Shown here piece after piece: positions 17,395 through 26,445 of a DNA stretch of 64,000 bases; position 1 is the stretch's first letter, and each line of letters opens with the position of its first letter. Origin of the DNA: Fischerella sp. CENA71 (lineage in GTDB: Bacteria; Cyanobacteriota; Cyanobacteriia; Cyanobacteriales; Nostocaceae); the NCBI GenBank assembly GCA_024239075.1, contig JANBVI010000064.1:310001-374000 (forward strand). Reading direction: 5' to 3'. Below the pieces are notes generated by a model. The model did not search any database. It saw nothing but the letters and a program-made list of their open reading frames with translations, and was not told the origin of the DNA. The position numbers were made by a program, and so were the translations under genes.

Positions 17395-18463
17395 CCAATT
17401 GTATACCTTGAGCGTGATCCAATAATGGGATTGCTCCACCCACTTGCAGCGCTAACGCAGTGTTTAATGCTACTACATCCTGCTGTGCTTGTGTCCCTTT
17501 ACCTTGTAGCACCGCTTTTAAGATATCCGCATTTTCTTGAATGTCCCCACCCACGAGTGCTGTAATGGGAGCAGGAGTTAACCCTAGTTCTTGTGGATTT
17601 ACTGTAGTTAATGTTACTTCATTTGCCGATAAGACAGCTAAATCAGTAATATCACCTAAACCAGCTTCATCCAATTTTTCTCGTCCGTGTAGGGCGATCG
17701 CTTTTTGTGTACCCAGTAGCTGTAAGGCTTGAGCAATTGTCGTTAATAATTTGGGATCAAATACCCCAATCACTTGCCCTGTGGGACGTAAAGGATTCAC
17801 CAAAGGCCCAAGTAAATTAAATACTGTTCGCACCTTGAGACTCCGTCGCAACGCAGCAACTGACTTGAGGGCTGGATGCCAACCAGCAGCAAACAAAAAG
17901 GTTATTCCCACTTCTTTGACTGCTGCTTCTACCTTCTCACTAGAACAGTTCAGGTTTATCCCCAAAGCCTCTAATACATCCGCACTACCAACACGACTGG
18001 ATGCCGAACGATTCCCATGTTTTGCAACAGATATACCACTCGCAGCAGCCACAAAAGCAACAGCTGTAGAGATATTAAATGTTGATGCTCCATCTCCTCC
18101 AGTACCGCAGGTGTCGATGAGGGGATCGGGGAGTGAAGAAGACGTAGGGACGCGGAGAATGGGAGACGCGGAGATTTGTTTCCCCGCGTCTGCGTGTCCC
18201 CGTGTCATCGTGTCCCCTTGTCCTCTAAGAGACTGAGATTGCAAGACTTCAGCCATTCCTGCTAATTCTTCAGCAGATACGCCTTTGCAATGTAGTGCAG
18301 CTAAAATTGCCCCTGATAATTCCGGGGGAATAGCCTCACTTAGCCATCCTTGCATCAATTCTGCTGCTTGAGGGCGAGATAAAGATTGGCGTTCTAGTAA
18401 TTGTTGAAGCAGATTAGACCAGATCGCAGAAGATTCTTGTCCAGGCTGCGACGAATGGTTCAT
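17324..18463 (-). CDS. trpD: Anthranilate phosphoribosyltransferase, with an extra low-complexity insert
   Basis: About 379 residues from ATG 18463 (a TTG two codons upstream is less likely). It joins anthranilate to PRPP in tryptophan synthesis. Visible: helical N-domain with a [13 protein letters not shown] helix, the pyrophosphate loop [14 protein letters not shown] (about 119-132), [21 protein letters not shown] (KHGN/SS motif), [14 protein letters not shown], and DEAGLGDIT. Family members are usually about 340-350 residues; the excess is explained by a 33-residue insertion (about 79-111) immediately before [11 protein letters not shown], encoded by a G/C-rich repeat (18131-18229). The insert falls in a loop preceding the PRPP site, so activity is probably kept. 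Convergent overlap of 71 bp with the protease gene. Confidence 0.95.
   Translation of the reverse strand: MNHSSQPGQESSAIWSNLLQQLLERQSLSRPQAAELMQGWLSEAIPPELSGAILAALHCKGVSAEELAGMAEVLQSQSLRGQGDTMTRGHADAGKQISASPILRVPTSSSLPDPLIDTCGTGGDGASTFNISTAVAFVAAASGISVAKHGNRSASSRVGSADVLEALGINLNCSSEKVEAAVKEVGITFLFAAGWHPALKSVAALRRSLKVRTVFNLLGPLVNPLRPTGQVIGVFDPKLLTTIAQALQLLGTQKAIALHGREKLDEAGLGDITDLAVLSANEVTLTTVNPQELGLTPAPITALVGGDIQENADILKAVLQGKGTQAQQDVVALNTALALQVGGAIPLLDHAQGIQLARDILQSGVAWTKLEQLVEFLQD
18131..18229. repeat. G-rich/C-rich palindromic repeat inserted in frame in trpD
   Basis: On the plus strand a G-rich arm (GGGACGCGGAGAATGGGAGA) is followed by TTTGTTT and a C-rich arm (CCCCGCGTCTGCGTGTCCCC). GACGCGG and CCGCGTC pair perfectly near 18174-18190. 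The segment is 99 bases, a multiple of three, and encodes Arg/Gly/Ser/Pro-rich residues absent from the TrpD family pattern. Confidence 0.82.
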
Positions 18464-19259
18464 AAACAAGTTTATTTAATAAAAATAAATCGCCATAAAT
18501 CAAATTAACCCGAAAGGGTTTTGAATAGTTAGCTTTGAACAAAGGATTTATTTGTTTTAATAAAATTTTTAAGTAAATATACGGTTGCAAATTTATCAAT
18601 TAGCTACAAAAATCTGATTGAAGAACAGTGAGGAAAAATTAAGTATCTTTAGATACAATTATTATATAATGATTCTATATTGTCATTCCACAGTACCAGC
18701 TATGATCTTAAATCAGTGAACAGTGAACTTGTGGAAATTATTCTTACCTCACTAAATAAACCTGATAAGTCTTAAAACAAAGATTTTTAATATTTAATTG
18801 TTAATTTTAGATGTGATGAGCTGTTGATCCCCTAATATACATTGTCCAACATTATAGGTGATTTAAAACAAGATTTAGGAACAGTTAAATTTTTACTGAT
18901 TTTTACATATAACAGAGTATTTTATTTATCTTTATATATGTCTTGGCATACGCAAACTATTTAGGGATTTTACGTAAATTTAATTAAAGCGGAGTTAAAA
19001 AATAAATGATAAGCTGCTACCCTATTACTAATTCACTTTTTGCTGCAACATTTGAACCCTCTAAAATCTGTGGTTTACAGAATTTGGAGGGATTCTTTTT
19101 TGGGATCGGGCATTGGGAAGAGACAAAAGAGAGCGGAGAGTGGGAGACGCGGTGAATCAATCAAAAATATTCGACCTGTCCCTACCTCCCCGTGTCCTCC
19201 TTGTCTCCCGTGCCTCCCGTGTCTTCAGTTCCTCATTTTTGCTAAACTAGCAAAAGCTA
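18464..19259. other. Long non-coding region with one G/C-rich repeat copy
   Basis: About 800 bases between divergently arranged trpD and the ACAD-cyclase gene. The left 600 bases are AT-rich with no convincing gene. From about 19095 to 19215 lies a repeat copy: GGGATCGGGCATTGGGAAGA, GTGGGAGACGCGGTG, a short AT-rich middle, then CCTCCCCGTGTCCTCCTTGT and CCCGTGTCTTC. Frames that cross this repeat (for example 19040-19354) are artefacts. Confidence 0.6.
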
Positions 19260-21125
19260 ATGGATTGCGATCGCCAAGTGTTGCCAGAGGAAAATCATTC
19301 TGTTTTAGAAATAGCCCATTCCTATTTGCTCAACCCAGTTGCAGCCAAAGCTAATGAAATAGACAGAGATCCAGATACACTCATGCAAGCGCTGCAAGGA
19401 CTTGGAAATTTGGGTTTGCTGGCGTTACGTATTCCCCCTGATTGGGGTGGTAAAGGAGTTAGTGAAGACACTTTTAGTAAATTTCAAGAACTCGTAGCAC
19501 GGTACTCCGGCGCTTTAGCTTTTTTGCAAACTCAACACCAAAGCGCTGCTGCAATGCTAGTTGCTAGCAGTAATTTTAGTTTGCAGCAGGAATATTTACC
19601 CCGTATAAGTAAGGGTGAAGTTTTACTCGGTATTGGTTTTTCGCAGTTGCGACGTGTAGGCGAACCACTCACAGTTGCTAAACCAGTCACAGGAGGATAT
19701 CAATTAGATGGAGTCGTACCTTGGGTGACTGGATGGGGAATATTTGACGATTTTATTATTGCTGCTACGCTTCCCGATGGTTGTGCCGTGTTTGGTGTTG
19801 TTCCTTTTCAGGAAACTTACCAAAATTCAGAAAGCAAAATCACATTTACTTCGCCAGCACAACTAGCAGCGATGACATCAACTAATACGGTGACTGCTAA
19901 TTTGAGTAGTTACTTTTTACCTGAAGAGTACGTAGTTTCAATTAAACCAGCTGGATGGATTCATGAAAACGATAAAAATAATGTCCTGCGTGCCACCTTT
20001 TTAGCTACAGGTTGCGCTTTTGCTGGTTTAGATATTATAAAATCTGCCGTAGAGACAAAATCATTGCCTGCGATCGCTCATGCTTTGACAGCTTTTCAAC
20101 AAGAATTAAACCAGTGTCGCAGCGCAATTCATCAGGCACAGAAAAATATTAATATACAACTGTCAGAAAAATTACAACTACGAGCCTGGGCAATTGATTT
20201 AGCAACACGCATTGCTCATGCAGCTGTTACCGTTTCTAGCGGTGCTGCCAATTATTTACATCATCCTGCACAAAGAGTATACCGCGAAGCACTGGTGTTT
20301 ACAGTTACTGGGCAGACTAATGCGATAATGGAGGCGACGCTGGAGAGGTTAAGTAGGAAGTGGGGAGATGGGAGAGATGGGAAAGACAATAGTTATTTGT
20401 TTTCTCAATCAAAAGTTATTCAACCAAAAACTATCACCTATTCACGAGTTATTCATCTGAGTCATGTGATAGACACCGATATTCCTCAGTGGGAAGGTGA
20501 TCCTCCGGTGGAATTTGAGACTGTTGCAGAAATCGAAAAAGACGGGTATCATCTGCGACGCTTTTCTTTAGGTGAACACAGCGCTACTCATATTAATGCC
20601 TCAAAAAGCTTTTATCATGATGGTGTTGGCATTGATCAATATCCCGCAGAATCGCTAGTTGTACCTGCGGTAGTTATTAATATTCAAGAGCAAGTAAAAA
20701 TTAACCCGGACTATATTCTCAATGTTGCTGATATTTTGGAGTGGGAAGAGCAATACGGAGAAATTACTAGTAAGAATATAGTGTTATTATACACAGGATG
20801 GCAGGAAAAGTGGTGCGATCGCACGGCTTTTATGAACCCAGATTCTCAAGGAAATATGCATTTTCCTGGTTTTAGTAGTGATGCAACTGAGTTTCTATTG
20901 CATGAGCGTGACATTGCTGGAGTTGGAATTGATACACATGGTGTAGATCCTGGGCAAGATACTACTTTTACCACCAACTGTCTAGTACTAGAGAAACCAC
21001 GTATTGTTCTAGAAAATCTTACGAATTTAGATCAGTTACCAGCCAAAGGCGTAACTTTGGTGATTGGGATTTTGAGGTTAAGAGATGGTTCAGGTTCGCC
21101 AGCTGGAGTGATGGCGCTGATTTAA
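19260..21125 (+). CDS. Acyl-CoA dehydrogenase-like / cyclase family fusion protein
   Basis: 621 residues. Residues about 10-370 read as an acyl-CoA dehydrogenase-like flavoprotein: an N-terminal helical domain (GLLALRIPPDWGGKGVS), the beta middle domain (VLLGIGFSQLRR ... TGGYQLDGVVPWVTGWGIFDDFI) and a helical C-domain (ATRIAHAAVTVSSGAANYL). Residues about 395-621 are a cyclase (kynurenine formamidase-like) domain: HLSHVIDTDIPQWEGDPPV, the metal motif variant GEHSATHINASKSF, GIDTHGVDPG. In this family the metal motif is usually HxGTHxDAP; here Gly is Ala and Asp is Asn. The linker (about 366-385, GDGRDGKDN) resembles the local G-rich repeat. Substrate unknown; the ATG at 19260 is not supported by a Shine-Dalgarno. 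Confidence 0.82.
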   Translation: MDCDRQVLPEENHSVLEIAHSYLLNPVAAKANEIDRDPDTLMQALQGLGNLGLLALRIPPDWGGKGVSEDTFSKFQELVARYSGALAFLQTQHQSAAAMLVASSNFSLQQEYLPRISKGEVLLGIGFSQLRRVGEPLTVAKPVTGGYQLDGVVPWVTGWGIFDDFIIAATLPDGCAVFGVVPFQETYQNSESKITFTSPAQLAAMTSTNTVTANLSSYFLPEEYVVSIKPAGWIHENDKNNVLRATFLATGCAFAGLDIIKSAVETKSLPAIAHALTAFQQELNQCRSAIHQAQKNINIQLSEKLQLRAWAIDLATRIAHAAVTVSSGAANYLHHPAQRVYREALVFTVTGQTNAIMEATLERLSRKWGDGRDGKDNSYLFSQSKVIQPKTITYSRVIHLSHVIDTDIPQWEGDPPVEFETVAEIEKDGYHLRRFSLGEHSATHINASKSFYHDGVGIDQYPAESLVVPAVVINIQEQVKINPDYILNVADILEWEEQYGEITSKNIVLLYTGWQEKWCDRTAFMNPDSQGNMHFPGFSSDATEFLLHERDIAGVGIDTHGVDPGQDTTFTTNCLVLEKPRIVLENLTNLDQLPAKGVTLVIGILRLRDGSGSPAGVMALI

Positions 21126-21131
21126 GCAAAA

Positions 21132-21149
21132 AACCCCCTATCGGGGGTT
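21132..21149. terminator. Hairpin between convergent genes
   Basis: AACCCCC (21132-21138) and GGGGGTT (21143-21149) form a 7-bp GC-rich stem with a 4-nt loop, six bases after the ACAD-cyclase stop and ahead of the end of ctaE on the other strand. The A-run on its left supplies a T-run on the minus strand, so it best suits ctaE transcripts and may work both ways. Confidence 0.65.
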
Positions 21150-21182
21150 AATGTCATCAAATGATGGAGTAAAAAGTAATAC

Positions 21183-21800
21183 TCACAGTATATACAATAA
21201 TCCGAATAAGATTATCCAAATTACGTCTACGAAGTGCCAATAAATTTCAGCAGCTTCAATCCCAAAGTGCTTATCACTACTGTAGTGTTCTTTTTTGCGC
21301 GATCGCCACAACACTGCCAAGATTGCTAAAACACCAATCGTCACGTGCAAACCGTGGAAACCAGTTAAAACATAAAATGCACTGGCGAACAAATTAGTTG
21401 TCAGACCAAATTCCAGGTGGAAGTATTCATACATTTGTCCCGCCAAGAAAATGATCCCCATGACAGCAGTAATTGCAAACCACATTTGCATACCGCGGAC
21501 ATCATTTTTCTTAATGGCAGTATCGGCATTATGAATGACAAAACTGCTAGCAATTAGATTTATGGTGTTGACACCGGGAAGCAACAGTTCTAATTCTGGA
21601 GTACCTTCCGGTGGCCAAGCAGGTAATGTCGAACGAAAAGCTAAATAGGCTCCGAACAAGCCCATGAAAATCATCCCTTCGGCAACTAGAAATACAATTA
21701 GTCCAAACAGACGATAGTCATGATGTTCTTCGTGATGAGCAGTTTCTGCTGTGTGGTGATAATTTAGCGCTGTTTTTGCTGGGTCAATAGTTTGACTCAT
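21183..21800 (-). CDS. ctaE: Cytochrome c oxidase subunit III
   Basis: 205 residues from ATG 21800 with five or more membrane helices. Recognisable segments are FLVAEGMIFMGLFGAYLAFR, the internal GVNTINLIASSFVIHNAD, and the C-terminal GFHGLHVTIGV and IYWHFVDVIWIILFGLLYIL that define subunit III (COX3). It stabilises the catalytic subunit of the heme-copper oxidase in the plasma or thylakoid membrane. It is the last gene of the ctaC-ctaD-ctaE unit, 84 bp behind ctaD; the gap contains a TTCATAATTCATTATT dispersed word. Confidence 0.96.
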   Translation of the reverse strand: MSQTIDPAKTALNYHHTAETAHHEEHHDYRLFGLIVFLVAEGMIFMGLFGAYLAFRSTLPAWPPEGTPELELLLPGVNTINLIASSFVIHNADTAIKKNDVRGMQMWFAITAVMGIIFLAGQMYEYFHLEFGLTTNLFASAFYVLTGFHGLHVTIGVLAILAVLWRSRKKEHYSSDKHFGIEAAEIYWHFVDVIWIILFGLLYIL

Positions 21801-21884
21801 GAATCTTTTTTAAATTTATGAATTGTGAATTATGAATTATGAAGAATGAATTCAGGATTCATCATTCATAATTCATTATTAAAC

Positions 21885-23630
21885 TTAGATTTCGCCTTTT
21901 TCAGCTGCGATCGATGGATAGGGCTCGTCGGGATTGGCGCGTAAGACTGAGTTTGGCCCTGCTGACAAAGTTGGATCAGAACTAGATAAAGGTACACCTT
22001 CTTTAGTCCTTTCCAAACCGTAGTCGTAGGGGCCAGTAGCCAATACAGGGGGTTTATCAAAATTCTCAAATGCTGGCGGTGATGCAGTCATCCACTCCAA
22101 AGTTAGAGCTTTCCAAGGATTGTTACCAGCCTTGGGGCCATACATCCAACTCCAAATCACATTGACAATAAAAGGCAAAGTCGAAACTGCGAGTATGTAA
22201 GAACCATAGGTGCAAATTTCGTTGATCAAGGCAAATTTGGGATCATACTGGGCAACACGACGATTCATACCCATTAATCCGAGTTTGTGCATGGGTAAGA
22301 AGGTCATATTCAGACCAATCATGGTAAAAGCAAAATGAACCTGACCCCAAAATTCGTTTAGCATCCGTCCCGTCATTTTTGGGAACCAGTGGTAGAAAGC
22401 AGCGTAGATACCCAAAACACTACCACCAAACAGAACGTAATGCAGGTGAGCGACGACAAAATAGGTGTCGTGAACGTGGATATCAAAAGGCACTGCTGCC
22501 AACATAACGCCACTGATACCACCAATCACAAAAGTTCCCACAAAGCCGATCGCAAACAGTAAAGCGGTACGATCAACGCGGAGTTTACCACCCCACATGG
22601 TTCCTAACCAACTAAAAATTTTAATACCTGTGGGTACGGCGATGATCATCGTCGTGATCATGAAAAACATCCGCAACCAACCAGGGATACCACTGGTAAA
22701 CATGTGGTGCGCCCATACAATTAAACCCAGAAAGCTAATTGCCAAAGAAGAGTAGGCGATCGCTTTATAACCAAAAATCGGTTTACGAGAATGAACGGGG
22801 ATCACCTCAGAAATTACCCCAAAGAAGGGCAAAATCATGATGTAAACTGCTGGGTGGGAGTAGAACCAGAACATGTGCTGGTAAACAACCGGATCACCAC
22901 CGCCAGTCGGATTAAAAAATGTTGTACCTGCGAATAAATCAAAAGCCAGCAAAATTAAGCCTGCTGCTAGCACAGGTGTAGACAGCAGAACTAAGGCTGA
23001 AGTTGCCAACATCGCCCAGCAGAACAAAGGCATTTGATGAAAACCCATGCCAGGGGTACGCATTTTCAGTAAAGTGACGAGGAAATTAATCGCCCCCAAA
23101 ATCGATGATGTACCCAACAGCAGGAGGCTCATAATCCAGATTCCCTCACCCACCTGGCCTGTTACCAAACTCAAAGGAGGGTAAGAAGTCCAACCTGCAT
23201 CTGGAGCATCACCTACAGCTAAACTGGCAACGAGCATCAAACCGGCTGGAGGGATGATCCAAAAAGCCAGGGCATTGAGGCGAGGAAATGCCATATCTTT
23301 TGCCCCAATCATCAGGGGCATCACATAGTTAGCAAAACCCGCACCCGCAGGCACAATCCACAAGAAAATCATGATTGTGGCGTGCAGCGTAAACAAGCTG
23401 TTGTAGACTTCGGGAGTTACAAAATCTACTTCTGGCGTTCGGAGTTCAGTACGTACCAAATCAGCCATCACCCCACCAATACAGTAGAAGATGAAAGTGG
23501 TGACTAAATATTGAATACCAATGACTTTGTGGTCGGTGTTAAAGGTAAAGAATTCCCACCATTTTCTGATCCCTGGTTCGTCTACCTCCGCAGGGATATT
23601 AGCTGTTTCTTGTATCTGTGCTTGTGTCAT
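21885..23630 (-). CDS. ctaD: Cytochrome c oxidase subunit I (heme-copper, A2-type helix VI)
   Basis: About 581 residues. The ATG at 23630 (MTQAQIQ) is preferred to a TTG five codons upstream. Twelve helices with all metal ligands: FTLHATIMIFLW (low-spin heme His), HMFWFYSHPAVYIM (CuB His and cross-linked Tyr), AHHMFTSG (two CuB His), HDTYFVVAHLHYVLFGG (heme a3 and heme a His). Helix VI reads FYSHPAVY: the Glu of A1 oxidases is Ala and a YS pair precedes it, as in A2-type enzymes. It reduces O2 to water using electrons from cytochrome c6/plastocyanin and pumps protons. Middle gene of ctaCDE. Confidence 0.97.
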   Translation of the reverse strand: MTQAQIQETANIPAEVDEPGIRKWWEFFTFNTDHKVIGIQYLVTTFIFYCIGGVMADLVRTELRTPEVDFVTPEVYNSLFTLHATIMIFLWIVPAGAGFANYVMPLMIGAKDMAFPRLNALAFWIIPPAGLMLVASLAVGDAPDAGWTSYPPLSLVTGQVGEGIWIMSLLLLGTSSILGAINFLVTLLKMRTPGMGFHQMPLFCWAMLATSALVLLSTPVLAAGLILLAFDLFAGTTFFNPTGGGDPVVYQHMFWFYSHPAVYIMILPFFGVISEVIPVHSRKPIFGYKAIAYSSLAISFLGLIVWAHHMFTSGIPGWLRMFFMITTMIIAVPTGIKIFSWLGTMWGGKLRVDRTALLFAIGFVGTFVIGGISGVMLAAVPFDIHVHDTYFVVAHLHYVLFGGSVLGIYAAFYHWFPKMTGRMLNEFWGQVHFAFTMIGLNMTFLPMHKLGLMGMNRRVAQYDPKFALINEICTYGSYILAVSTLPFIVNVIWSWMYGPKAGNNPWKALTLEWMTASPPAFENFDKPPVLATGPYDYGLERTKEGVPLSSSDPTLSAGPNSVLRANPDEPYPSIAAEKGEI

Positions 23631-23637
23631 AAGTTTT

Positions 23638-23730
23638 TTGGTCAATGGTCAATAGTCAATGGTCAATGGTCAATGGTCAATGGTAAATAACTCTTGACAA
23701 TGGACTTTTGACAATGGACTCTTGACTATT
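23638..23730. repeat. STRR cluster between ctaC and ctaD (GGTCAAT heptamers)
   Basis: Tandem GGTCAAT/AGTCAAT units (at least six) followed by degenerate GACAATG/GACTTTT units fill the ctaC-ctaD gap. One edge runs up to the ctaD start and the other ends at the ctaC stop. Confidence 0.8.
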
Positions 23731-24808
23731 TGTGAAGTTGATGTAACATTTCTGGCTGAATGCCCATGTCTTGGGTGTATGGGGTGAGATATTCAGCTGG
23801 GGATAGTTCGCTTGGGTTCACAGCGACTGCTTGATTGAGAGTTTCAGCACTAGCAACCTGCTGTTCTTGTATCCATTTTTCAAAGGCTTCTGGTTTTTCT
23901 ACTATGACTTGTGTCCTCATCGCGCCGTGGTAAGGGCCACATAGTTCTGCACAGATTACAGCATAATCGCCTTCTGTCTTGGGTGTAAATCGAATTTCTG
24001 TTTGCCGGCCGGGGATCACATCTTGCTTGAGGCGAAATTCTGGTACCCAGAAAGCATGGATAACGTCATTAGCTGTCATATTGAGTTTCACTTCTCGCCC
24101 AATGGGAACGTGCAACTCACCAGAAGTAATTCCTGTATCTGGGTAGGTAAAAATAAAGGCATACTGCAAACCTGTAACATTAATCACTAGTTCCGGTGGT
24201 TTGCCTTGGTTTTCCCGACTAGCACCAATTGTGGGAGCAACACTGCCAACACCAGGAGCATCCTGCTTTTGGGGAATTTGGTCAGCATTCCGAATTACTG
24301 CGGTGGCTGGATCTTGCATTGCCTCATCAGATTTTTGCTGATTGAGATTGGGTTGATCACTCGCAGGTGTATCGGTCAATGTTGCTGCTATGGCTGCCCC
24401 TGGCATGTTCATTGCTTGGGGAGTCATGGGTGCGTCGTGAATGGCATGGGGATCAAAGCCACCCATTTCATTGTAGACATCGAAACTGTAAACAGAGATA
24501 CCGATAACAATAATCGCGGGGATCGCTGTCCAGAGAATCTCTAAGGGTACATTGCCATGCACTGGCGGACCATCTGTATCATCACCTGCACGTCGGCGAT
24601 ATTTAAAGGCAGCGTATATTAAAACACCTTCTACGATTAAAAATATACCTGTAGATACGATCATCATTGCATTGAACAGGCCATCCACTAAAACAGCTTC
24701 ATCGGAAGCCTGGGTAGGTAATAGACCATGATTTTGACCATACCAGAGGCTGGCCAGTGTCAGCACGATGCCAATAAGTAATGTCCAGATTGAACTTGGA
24801 ATTTTCAC
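23726..24808 (-). CDS. ctaC: Cytochrome c oxidase subunit II with CuA site and long Ala/Gln/Pro linker
   Basis: 360 residues starting with GTG at 24808 (MKIPSSIWTLLIG). Two transmembrane helices (about 8-24 and 45-67), then the cupredoxin CuA domain (about 205-312) with H251, C286, C290, H294 and M297 (CAELCGPYHGAM). It accepts electrons from cytochrome c6 or plastocyanin on the lumenal/periplasmic side. Residues about 118-203, between helix 2 and the CuA domain, are an unusually long Ala/Pro/Gln-rich linker. First gene of ctaCDE; divergent from ctaA. Confidence 0.96.
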   Translation of the reverse strand: MKIPSSIWTLLIGIVLTLASLWYGQNHGLLPTQASDEAVLVDGLFNAMMIVSTGIFLIVEGVLIYAAFKYRRRAGDDTDGPPVHGNVPLEILWTAIPAIIVIGISVYSFDVYNEMGGFDPHAIHDAPMTPQAMNMPGAAIAATLTDTPASDQPNLNQQKSDEAMQDPATAVIRNADQIPQKQDAPGVGSVAPTIGASRENQGKPPELVINVTGLQYAFIFTYPDTGITSGELHVPIGREVKLNMTANDVIHAFWVPEFRLKQDVIPGRQTEIRFTPKTEGDYAVICAELCGPYHGAMRTQVIVEKPEAFEKWIQEQQVASAETLNQAVAVNPSELSPAEYLTPYTQDMGIQPEMLHQLHK

Positions 24809-25356
24809 GGTTGATAAAGTTAATGACTTTACTACTTAGACGGAACTGCTCACTTACTACGGTAGTCCAGCCTACAGGAGATAGAGTCCTAGAAAGTAAA
24901 ATCATTATTAATTTTTAAGCTGATTTTTCGATCCTCAACAGAATGTATTGGTTGGATATGTCGGAGGTGAGATGCAAATTCAGAGAAAACTTTTCTTCAG
25001 CTAGAAGTATCTCCAGCAGTCTATTGCCTACAACTTGAAAAATACCTAAAGCTTAGGCGCAAAGTAACGAAGGTGCTTCAAAGTATAAGTGAGAGCCGAA
25101 CTTTCACCCCAATTTCCATAAGCTAGGGTGGAGATGTGAATTTTAGATTTTGGACTTCGTCGTGAGCGCTCAGTCGAACGATTTTGGATTTTAGATTTTG
25201 GGAACGACGTTTCAACCAAGTCACAACTCCTGTATCGATAATTCAAAATCCCCAACCCTCTGGATGGATGGTATGGACAATCTCTATAAAGTCCAAATCG
25301 GCTGGTAAACGTTTGAAATTTTGTGGCTCACGAAGAGCAACTCAAAGGTATCTTTC
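24809..25356. promoter_or_regulatory. Divergent ctaC / ctaA intergenic region
   Basis: About 550 bases without a gene between divergent oxidase structural genes and heme A genes, so it must contain both promoters. I cannot assign -10/-35 boxes with confidence. It contains two copies of the TTTTAGATTTTGG word (25141-25153 and 25190-25202) around GTCGTGAGCGCTCAGTCGAA, a known type of dispersed repeat. AAAGG 8 nt before the ATG at 25357 is a usable Shine-Dalgarno for ctaA. Confidence 0.55.
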
Positions 25357-26322
25357 ATGAGCGAATTTGTTCTGAAACAACAAAATGTAGAGGCCTTAGA
25401 ACAGCAGCAAAATCCTAAGGATCGAATTCGACGCTGGGTGTGGAGAATGTGTGTAGCCACTTTGATTTTGATGGCGATCGGCAGCGCCACCCGTGTCATG
25501 AATGCAGGATTAGCTTGTCCAGACTGGCCTTTGTGCTACGGTAAACTAGTACCAACCAAGCAAATGAATTTCCAGGTGTTTCTGGAATGGTTTCATAGAT
25601 TGGATGCGTCATTAATTGGGATCAGCGCGATCGCACTCGTGGGTGTATCTTGGTGGAATCGTCGCTCCTTACCCAAGTGGCAACCTTGGGCATCCACATT
25701 TGCTTTGTTTTTAATTATCTTCCAAGGCGTGTTAGGTGGACTCACTGTTACTGAACTGTTGCGGTTTGATATAGTTACTGCTCACTTGGGAACAGCTTTA
25801 GTATTTTTCTGTACTCTATTGGTGATTGGTACTGCACTTACTCCCTACCAAGCCACCGGAACAGTTGGTAAATTACCTTGGGTAGGTTTGATTGCCACTA
25901 TTTTGATTTACGTACAGAGTATTCTCGGCGCTTTAGTCGGTTCTCGCTGGGCGCTACACCAATGTTTTGGAGGTTACGAACTTTGTGATGTGATGTATGG
26001 TCACATCTTTGGCTTGATCCCGCCCACAGTGGCTATATTGGTACTGGTATTTATGGCTTGGCGTACACCAGCGCTTCACCCAGCCCTACGCAAATTAGCA
26101 AATATGGCTGGTGGATTATTGCTTTTACAACTTATCGTAGGATTTGCTACTTTTCGATTACATCTCCAAGTTGAACCACTAACTGTCTCTCACCAAGCTA
26201 TAGGGGCAAGTTTACTTGGTATTTTGGTGGTTTTCACTGTTCTGTCATTACGCGATTGGGCAGTAAGCCGCAGTATTAACGCTGACACAAATACTGAAAC
26301 TGCCAATCCACTTCCAAGTTAA
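25357..26322 (+). CDS. ctaA: Heme A synthase (COX15/CtaA)
   Basis: 321 residues from ATG 25357, chosen because AAAGG lies 8 nt upstream; the frame opens earlier with TTG. Eight hydrophobic helices with internal duplication. Motifs: GSATRVMNAGLACPDWPLCYG (first half), EWFHRLDASLIG (His ligand and conserved Arg), VTAHLGTAL, and in the second half the Cys pair region HQCFGGYELC and LTVSHQAIGASL. It oxidises the C8 methyl of heme O to the formyl group of heme A for the aa3 oxidase encoded next door. Followed by ctaB with an STRR cluster between. Confidence 0.95.
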   Translation: MSEFVLKQQNVEALEQQQNPKDRIRRWVWRMCVATLILMAIGSATRVMNAGLACPDWPLCYGKLVPTKQMNFQVFLEWFHRLDASLIGISAIALVGVSWWNRRSLPKWQPWASTFALFLIIFQGVLGGLTVTELLRFDIVTAHLGTALVFFCTLLVIGTALTPYQATGTVGKLPWVGLIATILIYVQSILGALVGSRWALHQCFGGYELCDVMYGHIFGLIPPTVAILVLVFMAWRTPALHPALRKLANMAGGLLLLQLIVGFATFRLHLQVEPLTVSHQAIGASLLGILVVFTVLSLRDWAVSRSINADTNTETANPLPS

Positions 26323-26396
26323 TCAGTTAACAGTTAACAGTTATTAAAAAGAGCCACTAGTAACTGATAACTGATAACTGATAACTGATAACTGAC
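26321..26396. repeat. STRR cluster between ctaA and ctaB (AACTGAT heptamers)
   Basis: Starts at the ctaA stop. GTTAACA units on the left and at least four perfect AACTGAT heptamers near 26361-26390 (AACTGATAACTGATAACTGA). Confidence 0.8.
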
Positions 26397-26445
26397 TGAT
26401 AGCAACAGCATACAAATTATTGAACATTAAGGAATTAGTGCCAAG

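Noticed and set aside
17751-18236. Plus-strand frame of 161 codons opposite trpD
   Set aside because: Antisense shadow of a conserved enzyme gene; its length is produced by GC-rich codons of trpD and the repeat insert.
19040-19354. Plus-strand frame of 104 codons ending in Cys/Pro-rich sequence
   Set aside because: It is a translation of the G/C-rich repeat and overlaps the real ACAD-cyclase start in another frame.
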